A stretch of 64,000 nt of DNA from an uncultured Lachnospiraceae bacterium. Lineage in GTDB: Bacteria > Bacillota > Clostridia > Lachnospirales > Lachnospiraceae. Every line of letters starts with the position of its first letter. Position 1 is the first letter of the stretch. The translations under genes were made by a program, and so were the position numbers. Positions 1 to 9,223 of this stretch are shown in pieces. A model generated the notes under the pieces. It did no database searches. It worked only from the letters and a program-made list of their open reading frames with translations, and had not been told where the DNA came from. The stretch lies in the NCBI GenBank assembly GCA_910584915.1, contig CAJUDM010000004.1, positions 124,001 to 188,000 on the forward strand, written 5' to 3'.

Positions 1-651
1 CTTTGCGATTTCTGACAGTGCAATGTCGGCGGAAAAGTTTTCATGGATAAATTCAAGCATTTTCCGGATGCGCAGATTATCCTGCCCCGGAGCAGGATGA
101 GAGGCGTTCAACGTATCCTCAAATTCCTTTGACAACAAAAAGCATATCCGGGACAGGTTTTCTCTGACTGTGAATTCAAACCCCGGCGGTTCTTTCTGCA
201 TCGCTTCAAATGCGCTTAAAAACCATTGCAAAATCTCCTCATGTCCGGTGCGCAAAAGGGGCATGGCGGTAAAACTGCTGCAGGATATCAGCGGTTTTAA
301 ATACTTTCGGGCAAACACGGAATCTTCGCTGCCGGAGATGAGCAGAGGGCTGAAAACAAGAGAGTACAGATGACAGTAGTCCGCGCCGATGCCGTAATGA
401 AGTATATTGGAATTGATGACGAAGGCGTCCCCCTCTTCTATATAGAACGACTTCGATGGTATTTTCAGTTCCATGCGCCCTTTAGCCATATATATGATCT
501 CAAGATCTTCGTGCCAGTGCCAGGGTATGGCGTGTTCCTCGCTGTCCGTATAGACGGAGGAGTATCCGGCGCAGGGAAACGCGAGGGTGCCGTGGGGGTT
601 CAGTTCCTTTAATCTTTGATTCTGGTGCAGTGTACATTCCTGCAGTGCCAT
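1..651 (-). CDS. AraC-family transcriptional regulator (3' end outside window)
   Basis: Reading the minus strand from the ATG at 651 gives an open frame to the window edge, about 217 residues with no stop. The N-terminal part resembles an AraC-type cupin (HWHEDLEIIYMAKG, then an IEEGDAFVINSNILHYG segment), the usual effector-binding fold. The last visible residues (IRKMLEFIHENFSADIALSEIA) are the beginning of the first AraC helix-turn-helix, so the DNA-binding domain lies mostly beyond the edge. A GGAGAG ribosome binding site precedes the ATG. It is divergent from the MFS gene at 1149, which it may control; that is inference from position. Confidence 0.85.
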   Translation of the reverse strand, partial: MALQECTLHQNQRLKELNPHGTLAFPCAGYSSVYTDSEEHAIPWHWHEDLEIIYMAKGRMELKIPSKSFYIEEGDAFVINSNILHYGIGADYCHLYSLVFSPLLISGSEDSVFARKYLKPLISCSSFTAMPLLRTGHEEILQWFLSAFEAMQKEPPGFEFTVRENLSRICFLLSKEFEDTLNASHPAPGQDNLRIRKMLEFIHENFSADIALSEIAK

Positions 652-695
652 GTGATCTCTCCTTTTTGTACGGCGATATAAGACAATGTCATTTA

Positions 696-897
696 GTTAA
701 CGGTACCGGACGCCGAGAAGAAAATAAAATACTCCGTCGCCACGCTCTCGCTCCGTAAAAAGCGTAGCGGTCACTAAGCTCGTGAACTACCATGTGAAAT
801 TTAGCTTTTTAAATTTCACATTAGCTAATTGTGCCGACGCTTTTTAAGGGGCTCCTTGAGCATTTTATTTTCCTCTCGGCTGGGCGAAGGTACTAAC
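696..897. repeat. palindromic, MITE-like element
   Basis: Three nested inverted repeats share one centre. The outer arms 712-734 and 858-880 match at 21 of 23 positions, the middle arms 756-765 and 837-846 are a perfect 10-bp pair, and 793-803/810-820 form a perfect 11-bp hairpin with a 6-nt loop. Short matches (696-707 and 889-897) extend it outward. No open frame is present. It lies in the divergent gap between the araC-type gene and the MFS gene, and could be a non-autonomous mobile element or a structured regulatory RNA. Confidence 0.6.
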
Positions 898-922
898 TTA
901 ATGATATTGCGGTATAAGGTGT

Positions 923-966
923 AAAAACCGATGGCGCATATATGGTGCGTGTCAGTCGGTTTTTTT
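923..966 (+). terminator. terminator-like hairpin ahead of the MFS gene
   Basis: A perfect 9-bp stem (923-931 with 956-964) encloses a second short stem and runs into a T tract at 960-966. It lies 180 bases upstream of the MFS start and downstream of the palindromic element, so it could stop transcription entering from that element or act as an attenuator. The remaining part of the 652-1148 gap shows nothing else clear. Confidence 0.5.
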
Positions 967-1148
967 ATATTATATGTCCAGAAACAGATTGTATCAAGGC
1001 GGAAATGTCGATAAACTGGTGATAACAAAAACTAAAGTAAAAGCAGTGCAGAGCCCTGAGGATAAAAGAGGACAAAAAACAGAAAAACAAAAACCGGAAA
1101 TAGAAATCAGGAAGCAAAGTGCTGCATGTGTTTTGAGGAGGTCAGAAT

Positions 1149-2399
1149 ATGTTTCAGTTACTGTTAGCCATCATCTATCTGGCATTTATCAGCCTTGGGC
1201 TGCCGGATTCCCTTTTGGGCTCTGCGTGGCCTATCATGTATCAGGAGTTTTCCGTGCCGGTCTCCTATGCGGGCGGTATCTCGATGATCATTGCCGCGGG
1301 AACGATCGTTTCCAGTTTGCAGTGCGACCGTCTGACAAGAAAGCTGGGGACAGGAAAGGTGACAGCGCTCAGCGTGCTGACTACCGCCGTCGCGCTGTTC
1401 GGCTTTTCGGTGAGCCATTCTTTTGCGGCGCTGTGTATCTGGGCGATTCCCTACGGTCTCGGGGCAGGCTGCGTGGACGCTTCCCTGAACAACTATGTGG
1501 CACTCCATTATGCGAGCCGTCATATGAGCTGGCTGCACTGCATGTGGGGTGTGGGCGCGTCTCTGGGGCCTTATATCATGGGTTTTGCGCTGTCAAATGG
1601 GCAGAGTTGGAACATGGGGTATCGGTATGTCGGTATTTTGCAGATCGTGTTGACAGTGATCCTGCTTGTCAGCCTGCCGTTGTGGAAAAGACAGGGTACT
1701 GTCTCTCAGACAGCCGGACAGGGCGCTGCTCAGCGGAGTGAAACGCAGAGCGGTGCGGGGGAGGGGTCCGGGGAAAGCGCGGACGGCGGACCGGCATCGG
1801 ACGAGGCTCTTTCCCTGACGCAGATCTTCCGGATTCCGGGCGCGAAAGAAGTGATGATCACCTTTTTCTGCTATTGCGCAGTCGAACAGACATCCGGGCT
1901 CTGGGCGAGCAGTTATCTCGTGCTCCATGGGGGGCTTACATCCGAGGCGGCGGCAGGTTTTGCCAGCCTGTTCTATATCGGTATAACCGTAGGGCGGGCG
2001 CTCGGTGGATTTTTGACAATTAAGTTAAATGATACAAAAATGATCAGGCTCGGGCAGAGCCTGATCCTGGCCGGGATCGTATTACTGCTATTGCCCCTCG
2101 GGGGAAGCGCCGCCCTTGTGGGCTTGATCATCATAGGGCTTGGCTGTGCACCGATCTATCCGTCCATCATTCACTCGACGCCGGAACATTTCGGCGAGGA
2201 CAGATCCCAGGCGGTGATCGGGGTACAGATGGCGGCGGCTTACGTGGGAACCTGCCTGATGCCGCCCGTTTTCGGGCTGATCGCGAACCATATCAGCGCA
2301 TCGCTTCTGCCGCTTTTTTTACTGGCGATCCTGGGGTTGATGGCGTTTATGCATGAAAAACTGTTGAAAAAGAGCAGAGGGGACAGGAGAGGCACCTGA
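1149..2399 (+). CDS. MFS transporter (FucP-like)
   Basis: A 416-residue polytopic membrane protein. It has about twelve hydrophobic segments, six before and six after a hydrophilic central stretch (about 190-225, rich in Gly, Ser, Ala and Gln). Early motifs such as GLPDSLLGSAWP and the loop DRLTRKLGTGK after the second segment match the major facilitator superfamily, closest in feel to the fucose/sugar permease subgroup. GAGGAGG lies just before the ATG. It is divergent from the AraC-type regulator, so an inducible sugar or small-molecule carrier is likely; the substrate cannot be read from sequence. A long open frame at 974-1741 on the same strand is a shadow of this gene. Confidence 0.85.
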   Translation: MFQLLLAIIYLAFISLGLPDSLLGSAWPIMYQEFSVPVSYAGGISMIIAAGTIVSSLQCDRLTRKLGTGKVTALSVLTTAVALFGFSVSHSFAALCIWAIPYGLGAGCVDASLNNYVALHYASRHMSWLHCMWGVGASLGPYIMGFALSNGQSWNMGYRYVGILQIVLTVILLVSLPLWKRQGTVSQTAGQGAAQRSETQSGAGEGSGESADGGPASDEALSLTQIFRIPGAKEVMITFFCYCAVEQTSGLWASSYLVLHGGLTSEAAAGFASLFYIGITVGRALGGFLTIKLNDTKMIRLGQSLILAGIVLLLLPLGGSAALVGLIIIGLGCAPIYPSIIHSTPEHFGEDRSQAVIGVQMAAAYVGTCLMPPVFGLIANHISASLLPLFLLAILGLMAFMHEKLLKKSRGDRRGT

Positions 2400-2495
2400 T
2401 CACAACCTGCGGGAGCGATTATCATGGGAGAACAGAACCTGTTATCCGGGTGGGGCGGCATCATTGCCGGCTGATGTATCTGTAACATCATAAAC

Positions 2496-3008
2496 TCAGG
2501 CGCGCCTGAACTCTTTCCAGAAAGCGACCGTCTCCTGCAGGTCGGCTTCGTCCTCAAACAATTCCAGAGCCTTTGCTGTCTCTATCGCAAAATCGACGTA
2601 GGCATTGGCTCTGGCGGTGACGATATTCTTATCCAGAACGCAGTCAAATGCTTCCTCTCTGGCGGAATGAATATCATGCAGCAGTCCCGCCTTTTCCAGA
2701 ACATCCACACCGGCGCAGATCCCGCCGATCAGTGTGTTTGCCTCATGCAATGTTTTCAGGCAGCCATAGACGATATCCTGATCGATATTGGATATATCGC
2801 CGCCGGGAATGATAAAACTTCGGACTTCGGATAAATTGATTTCCGAAAGCGCCGCATCGGGGATGACGGTATAACCTTCCATCGCCGTTATCTTCTGTCC
2901 GTCCACAGAGCAGTAGATCAGATCGCTCTCTGTGGCTTTCAGGAAATAAGTCAGGATGATGATTTCGTAGATGCAGCAGTTTTCATATAACAGAACGATG
3001 TCTTTCAT
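2496..3008 (-). CDS. DJ-1/PfpI family protein
   Basis: A 170-residue protein of the class I glutamine amidotransferase-like fold. It has a beta-strand start, an FIIPGGD segment (about residues 87-93) and the nucleophile elbow GGICAG (about 114-119), whose Cys is the conserved reactive residue of this family. The family contains chaperone/deglycase-like and regulatory members; the exact activity here is unknown. Its start codon overlaps the stop of the upstream 347-residue gene by four bases (ATGA), so the two are translationally coupled. The 3' end faces the MFS gene convergently, and a short palindrome lies over its stop. Confidence 0.8.
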   Translation of the reverse strand: MKDIVLLYENCCIYEIIILTYFLKATESDLIYCSVDGQKITAMEGYTVIPDAALSEINLSEVRSFIIPGGDISNIDQDIVYGCLKTLHEANTLIGGICAGVDVLEKAGLLHDIHSAREEAFDCVLDKNIVTARANAYVDFAIETAKALELFEDEADLQETVAFWKEFRRA

Positions 3009-4048
3009 GAATTATTACCTCCAATATATTCTCTCCATGCTTTCCCTTTTTCATAATAAAAAAGCAACTCCGCCGGTATCCTGACGGTGTCAGGCGATAC
3101 GGCTGTCTGGATCACACAGCCCTTTAACGGCAGTCCGTGTGTTCCGTTTTTCTGATTAGGCTTTAAGCGCATCAGAATAACGGAGGCGCTTCCGCTGTGG
3201 CTTTCAGGATAAGCGTTTAAATATTTTTTTGCGTAAAATTGTAGCTGATAATCTTTACTGCACTCATATTCCATTCCGATATAACACATGCCCTTCTGAC
3301 AGCTTTGCTCAAGTGCCCCGTAGCAGTGCTCTTTTATTTCCCGCAATTGTTCCGGTGTGATTTTTTTACTTCCGCGGGCGGACTGCCGTGAGGACAGATC
3401 GTTGAATTCTTTTTCGGCATTTTCCCACACATCAATCAGAGTGACGCGATTGATATGGCACCACACCTCATCCCCGGTATGATCCCGAAAACGAAAAGAA
3501 CGCGCCTTTCCAACTGTCAATGTGAGCGTTTTCTCGACAATATGACGCCTGGGACTGGGTCTGTGGGTTATAGTCAGAGGCATATCCGGCGTATACCTGG
3601 GCAGTCTTTTCCGGTTCGCAACGGTTAAGGTGACCAGTTGAAGATTATCCCATTCTTCATTTTTCAACCAGTCGGGTACGATCCAGCCTGCCCGCATCAT
3701 ATCGAGAAACAAATGGATGGTTCTGTAATCCTGCTCGGAGTATTTTAAGGAGCCGGCATTGCCGCCCTGTATGTTTAACCTTGTATTTCCCAGGCAAAAC
3801 TCACTGCAATGCAGATAGCTGTCCATGCATGACTCCGGCTCCTTTAGCCGGTTTCTGTGGCGCTGAGGCTTGTTTTTGCGTGCAGATATTTTCGGTTCCT
3901 GAAAGGGCTCGATTATGTACAGCCTGAGTTCACTGCCGGAGCTCATGCCGATGATATGGTACTTTTGGTTATCCCGCTCTATGGTTTTTCCGATCACAAG
4001 GACACGCTGCCATTCGCCGGGGATTTCTTCCAGATAGGAGAGTTTCAT
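3005..4048 (-). CDS. hypothetical protein coupled to the PfpI-like gene
   Basis: I do not recognise this 347-residue protein. It is soluble, with no signal peptide or membrane segment, and rich in Arg, Lys, His and aromatic residues. It has several Cys (CMDSYLHCSEFCLG around 75-87; CQKGMCYIGMEYEC further on) that could bind metal, and a conserved-looking basic stretch YTPDMPLTITHRPSPRRHI near the middle. The start has a good AAAGGAG site. It is the first gene of a two-gene unit with the PfpI-like gene and is divergent from the lacI-type gene at 4306. Confidence 0.7.
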   Translation of the reverse strand: MKLSYLEEIPGEWQRVLVIGKTIERDNQKYHIIGMSSGSELRLYIIEPFQEPKISARKNKPQRHRNRLKEPESCMDSYLHCSEFCLGNTRLNIQGGNAGSLKYSEQDYRTIHLFLDMMRAGWIVPDWLKNEEWDNLQLVTLTVANRKRLPRYTPDMPLTITHRPSPRRHIVEKTLTLTVGKARSFRFRDHTGDEVWCHINRVTLIDVWENAEKEFNDLSSRQSARGSKKITPEQLREIKEHCYGALEQSCQKGMCYIGMEYECSKDYQLQFYAKKYLNAYPESHSGSASVILMRLKPNQKNGTHGLPLKGCVIQTAVSPDTVRIPAELLFYYEKGKAWREYIGGNNS

Positions 4049-4179
4049 TTTTGGAGCTCCTTTGTTTTTGCAGAATAAATGATCCGATAAAAGGAAATAC
4101 CCGGGATAAAATGTGTTCAGATGGAAGATCGGTTTTTTTATTGTCGGTTAAATATATGGTTTTGCGGGTATTTATATAA

Positions 4180-4210
4180 ATTATAGCATAAAATGTACAG
4201 AGCGCGTCAA
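4180..4210 (-). promoter_or_regulatory. promoter for the unknown/PfpI unit
   Basis: On the minus strand TTGACG (4210-4205) and TATAAT (4185-4180) are separated by 19 bp. The -10 box is extended by an upstream TGC, which compensates for the long spacer. It sits about 130 bases before the start at 4048. Confidence 0.5.
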
Positions 4211-4249
4211 AAGATTTGTGGTAAATTTGGGAAATAAAAGGCAAAAATA

Positions 4250-4278
4250 TTGACATGTTTTGTGGATAATGCTATACT
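4250..4278 (+). promoter_or_regulatory. promoter of the lacI-type gene
   Basis: TTGACA (4250-4255) and TATACT (4273-4278) are spaced by exactly 17 bp. A palindrome CTCTC-AAAA-GAGAG (4277-4290) overlaps the expected start of transcription and is a candidate autoregulatory operator. Confidence 0.7.
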
Positions 4279-4305
4279 CTCAAAAGAGAGGGGGCGCACC
4301 CGCAC

Positions 4306-5337
4306 ATGGATAGAATGGTTACGATCAATGATATTGCAAGAGCTGCAGGAGTGGGGAAGGGCACTGTTGACAGGGTGCTTCACAACAGGGGACGTGTATC
4401 CGAGGAAACCCGGCAGAGGGTGTTAAAATGTATTGCAGAACTTGGATATAAACCCAACAAAGCGGCGAGGATGCTTGCCAAGAGAAATATCTTTAAGATC
4501 GCAGTCGTCTATCACAATAAGGAAAAAGACTTCTGGGGACAGGTGGAAGAAGGAATAGATAAAGCGGAGCAGGAGTATAAACAGATGGGGGTGATCATTG
4601 ACCGCTTTGTACTGCCTCAGATCAATGTGGAGGGACAGCTGGAGATCATCAATCATGTGATAAGAGAGAGGTATGATGGTATGGCTATCGTACCCTACTG
4701 CTCGGAGGAAATTACGGAAGCGATCGATCTGGCGGTTGAAAAGGGAATACAGGTGGTGACGTTCAATAATGATGAGCCGTGTAAACGGAGCTGCTATGTG
4801 GGGCAGGATCTGCGGCAGAGCGGCAGGACGGCAGGGAAACTGATGAGCATGATCGCACCTTTCGGGTGTGATTACGCGATAGTGCTTCCGGTCATCGAGA
4901 GCATGAGTGCGCTATACGGGAGATATCAGGGATTCCGGGAAGTGCTGGCAGCAAAAAGAAAGGATATGAAACTGGTCGGCGTATATAATTTTAAGCAGGA
5001 TGGCGAGCAGGCATACAGTAAAGTGCTGGAACTTTTGAGAGAAAAGGATCTTGGTGCGCTGTATGTATCGAATGTCATTCTGGAGGATGTGGCAAGGGCA
5101 GTCTCAGATGCCGGGCTTGGAGAAAAGATCATTCTGATAGGACATGACCTGACGGAGAGGATCGTAAATTATATCAGGGAGGGCGTGGTGGATGTGTCAA
5201 TCGGACAGGAGCCGGAAAAGCAGGGATATGTGGCGATAGAAAAGATATGCAGAAAACTGCTGGCGGATGAGGAGATCGAGCGGGATGAATTCACGAAGAT
5301 CGAGGTAGTAGTTTCAGAGAACCTCGCATACATATAA
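4306..5337 (+). CDS. LacI-family transcriptional regulator
   Basis: A 343-residue repressor-type protein. Residues about 5-30 (TINDIARAAGVGKGTVDRVL) are a typical LacI helix-turn-helix, followed by the hinge helix (YKPNKAARMLAKR). From about 62 onward it is a periplasmic-binding-protein-like effector domain related to ribose/xylose-type sensors. It precedes a CUT2 importer operon with the same orientation and 164 bp spacing, so it most likely controls that operon and itself. The motif CGCACCCGCA occurs just before its ATG (about 4294-4303) and again at 5363 in front of the binding-protein gene. Confidence 0.9.
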   Translation: MDRMVTINDIARAAGVGKGTVDRVLHNRGRVSEETRQRVLKCIAELGYKPNKAARMLAKRNIFKIAVVYHNKEKDFWGQVEEGIDKAEQEYKQMGVIIDRFVLPQINVEGQLEIINHVIRERYDGMAIVPYCSEEITEAIDLAVEKGIQVVTFNNDEPCKRSCYVGQDLRQSGRTAGKLMSMIAPFGCDYAIVLPVIESMSALYGRYQGFREVLAAKRKDMKLVGVYNFKQDGEQAYSKVLELLREKDLGALYVSNVILEDVARAVSDAGLGEKIILIGHDLTERIVNYIREGVVDVSIGQEPEKQGYVAIEKICRKLLADEEIERDEFTKIEVVVSENLAYI

Positions 5338-5351
5338 GTTATTTTTTTCTC

Positions 5352-5372
5352 GGTGCGGGAACGCACCCGCAA
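5352..5372 (+). promoter_or_regulatory. inverted repeat before the importer operon
   Basis: GGTGCG (5352-5357) pairs with CGCACC (5362-5367), and the downstream half repeats the CGCACCCGCA motif found before the lacI-type ATG. It lies just after the regulator stop codon; it could be an operator shared by both transcripts or a weak terminator. Only the repeat itself is seen. Confidence 0.35.
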
Positions 5373-5501
5373 CATGGTAACTGATAAAATCCATCTGATG
5401 GTGGGAATACTGTCAGAAGATTTTATTAAAAGAGAACTGCAGGAAAGCGGGCGGCTTTGCTGGTGGTTCTTCAAATAATCATACATTCAGGAGGTATTCT
5501 T

Positions 5502-6569
5502 ATGAAAAGGAAATCCATGGTAACTTTATTAACCTGCACAATGCTCAGTGCAGCCCTGCTGTCCGGATGCGGCAATACTGCGGAACCGGAAAATGCGGCT
5601 CAGGAGAGCGCCCCGGCGGCAGAACAGGCGGAGGAGGAATCAGGTGATGCGGCGGCAGAATCCGAGGAGGCTTCCTATAAGATCGGCTATGTGAGCAAAA
5701 TGCTGACAAATCAGTGGTTTACACTGGAAAATCAGGGGCTGGAGGGAGCCTGCAGAGATCTGGGGTTAGAGTATGTCGCGATAGACGCAAATCTGGATGA
5801 CGAAGCATGCGATTCAGCAATCAATAATCTGATTGCGCAGGAGATCGATGCACTGGCAATCTGCATCACGAATCAGGGAAACGGGCCTGCAGTGGCGATG
5901 AAATGCAGGGAGGCGGGAATTCCGCTGATCACCATCGATGACGGCTTTGTTGACGAGGAGGGAAACCAGGTGCCGCACGTGGGCATGCCGACAGTGGAAG
6001 TGGGGGAACTGGGAGGAGCAAAGCTTGCGGAGTATGCCAACGAGAGAGACTTTTTTGCGGAGGGCAATGTGGTGAAAGTGCTGGAAGTTGACATCCCCAG
6101 TGTATCGGTACTGGGCGAGCGCCTGCAGGGATACCGCAATTCTCTGTTGAAGGATACGTCCCTGACGGAGGAAGACTTTATTACGGTGGAGACATCTGAC
6201 GGGATGCTGGAGGATACGATCCCTGTGGCACAGAGCACAGTGCAGGCTCATCCCGAGGTGACGCACTGGATTGTCGGGGGAACCTCTGACGACGCGGCGA
6301 TCGCATGTTTGAAAGCGTTTGAGGAAGCCGGCATCGCACAGGAAAATTATCTGGTGTGCGGGCTTGGCGGATATGAGATGGCAGTGGAAGAATTCGAAAA
6401 AGGCAATGACAGTTTTATGACGATCGTATTAGATCCATATAAAGAGGGCTATACGGCAGTGGAGCTGTTGTACGATAACCTGAAAAACGGGACAGAGATC
6501 CCTCAGAACACTTTTGTAAACGGAGAGGTTGCAACGCTGGAGAACTGGAAAGATACGATTGAACAGTAA
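5502..6569 (+). CDS. sugar ABC transporter substrate-binding lipoprotein (CUT2)
   Basis: A 355-residue secreted lipoprotein: basic start, hydrophobic signal and lipobox LLSGC with Cys23, then an Ala/Glu-rich linker to about residue 60 and a periplasmic-binding-protein type I domain. It starts IGYVSKMLTNQWF and contains the hinge-type segment ALAICITNQGNGPAVAMKC, like ribose/galactose-type binding proteins. The ATG at 5502 was chosen over an upstream in-frame codon because CAGGAGG lies seven bases before it. First gene of an importer unit with an ATPase and a permease; the ligand is unknown, but the downstream esterase-like and amidohydrolase-fold genes hint at a modified sugar or sugar acid. 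Confidence 0.88.
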   Translation: MKRKSMVTLLTCTMLSAALLSGCGNTAEPENAAQESAPAAEQAEEESGDAAAESEEASYKIGYVSKMLTNQWFTLENQGLEGACRDLGLEYVAIDANLDDEACDSAINNLIAQEIDALAICITNQGNGPAVAMKCREAGIPLITIDDGFVDEEGNQVPHVGMPTVEVGELGGAKLAEYANERDFFAEGNVVKVLEVDIPSVSVLGERLQGYRNSLLKDTSLTEEDFITVETSDGMLEDTIPVAQSTVQAHPEVTHWIVGGTSDDAAIACLKAFEEAGIAQENYLVCGLGGYEMAVEEFEKGNDSFMTIVLDPYKEGYTAVELLYDNLKNGTEIPQNTFVNGEVATLENWKDTIEQ

Positions 6570-6637
6570 ATGTATATTTGGGGCTGCCGGTTTTTATGAC
6601 AGCCCCGATTCCGTATACCACCGAAGCGGAGGCGGAA

Positions 6638-8140
6638 ATGGGAAAAGAAATCATATTGAGATGCAGAAATATTACGAAAGAATTCCCGGGAGTGAAAGCG
6701 TTGGACGGCGTGTCCCTTGAACTGGAAAAAGGAGAGGTACATGCGCTGTGCGGAGAAAACGGAGCGGGGAAATCCACGTTGATCAAGATCATTACGGGAA
6801 TATACCAGAAGGACAGCGGAGAGATAGAATATGAGGGAAATACTGTCAATTATAGGACCGCCCAGGAGTGCAGGAAAAACGGAATAGCCCTGATCCCGCA
6901 GGAGATCCATCTGGCTGAAACCCTGACGGTCGCTGAAAATATATTTATGACAAATTATCCTAAAAAAGCAGGGCTTGTAGATTGGGACAGAATGAACAGA
7001 CAGACTGAAAAACTGCAGGAAAGGCTTGGAAAAACAGCGATGTCCTTTAAACCTGACCAGCTTGTAAAGACATTGAATATGGGACAGAAACAGTTGGTGG
7101 AGATCATGAAAGCGATTTCCATGAAAGTGAAGATCATCGCTTTTGATGAGCCCACAAGTTCCCTCTCGGAGGATGAAGCCCAGTCGATGTTCCAGCTGAT
7201 AAAGCAGCTGACAGCGGAAGGCATTACGATCATTTATGTAAGCCACAGGCTGGCGGAGATATTTACGATCTGTGACAGGGTTTCCGTCTATAAAGACGGG
7301 AAATATATGGGGACGAAAAATACGGGTGAGGTGAAATCTTCCGAGATCGTAAAAATGATGGTCGGCAGAGATATTAATCTCTATGAGCGGGCTTCCGGCA
7401 GCGCGGCGAAACAGGAAATACTGAGAGTTGAGCATCTGTCCTGGAAGAACAAGGTAAAAGATGTCTCTTTTGTGCTGAAAAAAGGAGAGATACTAGGGAT
7501 CTTCGGGATAGTGGGAGCCGGACGGACGGAAATGGCAAACGCACTGTTCGGCATAACGCAGATGGATCAAGGCAGCATATATATCGAAGGAAAAAAGGCG
7601 GAGATCAAAAGGCCGAAAGACGCGGTCAGATATAAGATGGGCTATGTGACAGAGGACAGAAGAGGACAGGGGCTGTCCCTTGTTATGGGGGTTCTGGAGA
7701 ATACAACGTTACCTTTTTACAGAAAATTTTTGAAGTATGGGATACTGAATCTGAAAAAAGAGAAAGAGGAAGTGGCCGGGCTGACAGAAAAGCTGAATGT
7801 AAAAACGCCTTCGATCTATTCCAAGGTCGGAAACCTGTCCGGCGGAAACCAGCAGAAGATCGTGATCGCGAAATGGCTTGGAGCGAAATGCAGGATACTG
7901 ATCTTTGACGAACCTACCAGGGGGATCGACGTCGGTGCTAAAAGTGAGATCTATAAATTGATGGATGAACTCTCGGGCTCAGAGCATTCCATCATCATGA
8001 TCTCGTCGGACCTTCCGGAACTGCTCACCATGTCCGACAGAATTTTAGTATTTCGGGACGGGGAGATCGTAAAAGAGTTTGAAAATACGGATGCGCTGAC
8101 GGAGGAAACCGTTTTAAAATTTGCGATCCGTATGCAATAG
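6638..8140 (+). CDS. sugar ABC transporter ATP-binding protein (RbsA-like)
   Basis: A 500-residue tandem ATPase of the CUT2 class. The first domain has a Walker A GENGAGKS near residue 40, a degenerate signature (LNMGQKQLVE) and Walker B IIAFDEPTSSL. The second has a non-canonical P-loop (GIVGAGRTE), a canonical signature LSGGNQQK and Walker B ILIFDEPTRGID. Loss of the second Walker A lysine is normal for RbsA/MglA proteins. The start at 6638 is supported by GGAGG at 6628-6632. It energises the permease at 8231. Confidence 0.9.
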   Translation: MGKEIILRCRNITKEFPGVKALDGVSLELEKGEVHALCGENGAGKSTLIKIITGIYQKDSGEIEYEGNTVNYRTAQECRKNGIALIPQEIHLAETLTVAENIFMTNYPKKAGLVDWDRMNRQTEKLQERLGKTAMSFKPDQLVKTLNMGQKQLVEIMKAISMKVKIIAFDEPTSSLSEDEAQSMFQLIKQLTAEGITIIYVSHRLAEIFTICDRVSVYKDGKYMGTKNTGEVKSSEIVKMMVGRDINLYERASGSAAKQEILRVEHLSWKNKVKDVSFVLKKGEILGIFGIVGAGRTEMANALFGITQMDQGSIYIEGKKAEIKRPKDAVRYKMGYVTEDRRGQGLSLVMGVLENTTLPFYRKFLKYGILNLKKEKEEVAGLTEKLNVKTPSIYSKVGNLSGGNQQKIVIAKWLGAKCRILIFDEPTRGIDVGAKSEIYKLMDELSGSEHSIIMISSDLPELLTMSDRILVFRDGEIVKEFENTDALTEETVLKFAIRMQ

Positions 8141-8230
8141 GGAGACAAAGGCTGAAAAAAGATTCTTCAACCTTGATTTGAGGGTCAAATGAACATGCAG
8201 GCATGTTCGCTTAACCCTGTGGAGGCAAAA

Positions 8231-9208
8231 ATGAAAAGAGTAAAATTTCTCAATTACAAAACATTGAACAGATGTATGCTCGTGGCGATGCTGCTTGTGG
8301 AAGTGATAGTGTTCTCTCAGATGACGCCGTACTTTCTGAAAATGAACAACCTTTTGTCGGTGGGAAGAGAGATCGCGACATTGGGTATCGTGGCGATAGG
8401 GCAGACGATGTGCATCCTGCTTGCGGGATTTGACCTCTCGACCGGCGGGATAGCCGCCTTTGTGGGGATCGTCATAGGATATTGTGCGTCGGAAAGCTTT
8501 CTCGGCCTGCCGTATATGGCAGCGTTCGGGATCAGCATGGCTCTGGCGGCTTTTGTGGGGCTGGTCAACGGCGTGCTGATAGCAAGGATAAAGATAAACC
8601 CGTTCATTACGACAATGTCGATGAATTTTATTCTCGGCGGGGCGGTCATCCTGGTGTCAAAGAATCCTATCACTGTCAATTCGGATGCATTTAAATTTCT
8701 GGGTGCGACAACGATCGGGAGCATAAAATTTCCATTGCCGATCATCATCCTGCTGCTGCTGTACACAGTATTTTCTTTTATTTTGAAATATACGACATTC
8801 GGCAGGAACATCTATGCCACAGGAGGGAATACCGAGGCGGCGAGGATCGCCGGGCTGAACGTGGAGAGGACAATGATCTGTACCTATGTACTGTCGGCAG
8901 TGCTGTCCGGCTTCGCGGGTATTGTTCTGAGCTCCAGGCTGGCGACGTCCAATCCGAATGTGGGATCCTCCTATGCGATGGAATCCATTGCGGCGGCTGT
9001 CCTGGGAGGGACGGCGCTGTCCGGCGGGGAGGGAAATATCTGGGGAGCTTTTCTGGGCGTTCTGGTGACGGGCATTTTGTCCAACGGGCTGGTCATGATA
9101 GGGATCTCCCAGGCGTGGAGAGATATAGCGACAGGGATCGTGCTGATACTGGCGATTATTATTCAGATCTTTTCCAAGAAGTCGAAATATTTTTCCGGAA
9201 ATATATAG
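8231..9208 (+). CDS. sugar ABC transporter permease (RbsC-like)
   Basis: A 325-residue inner-membrane protein with about ten hydrophobic helices. It has the CUT2 permease hallmarks LLAGFDLSTGGIAAFVG, the cytoplasmic loop YTTFGRNIYATGGNTEAARIAG that docks with the ATPase, and a late SGGEGNIWGAFLG segment. The start at 8231 follows GGAGG (8221-8225); an in-frame ATG at 8189 lacks such a site. It is the single permease of this importer, probably acting as a homodimer. Confidence 0.9.
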   Translation: MKRVKFLNYKTLNRCMLVAMLLVEVIVFSQMTPYFLKMNNLLSVGREIATLGIVAIGQTMCILLAGFDLSTGGIAAFVGIVIGYCASESFLGLPYMAAFGISMALAAFVGLVNGVLIARIKINPFITTMSMNFILGGAVILVSKNPITVNSDAFKFLGATTIGSIKFPLPIIILLLLYTVFSFILKYTTFGRNIYATGGNTEAARIAGLNVERTMICTYVLSAVLSGFAGIVLSSRLATSNPNVGSSYAMESIAAAVLGGTALSGGEGNIWGAFLGVLVTGILSNGLVMIGISQAWRDIATGIVLILAIIIQIFSKKSKYFSGNI

Positions 9209-9223
9209 AGAAGGAGCATAAAG

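Noticed and set aside
974..1741. 255-residue open frame on the plus strand
   Set aside because: Runs in another frame through the MFS gene, has an odd Arg/Gly/Cys-rich composition and no ribosome binding site; a shadow.
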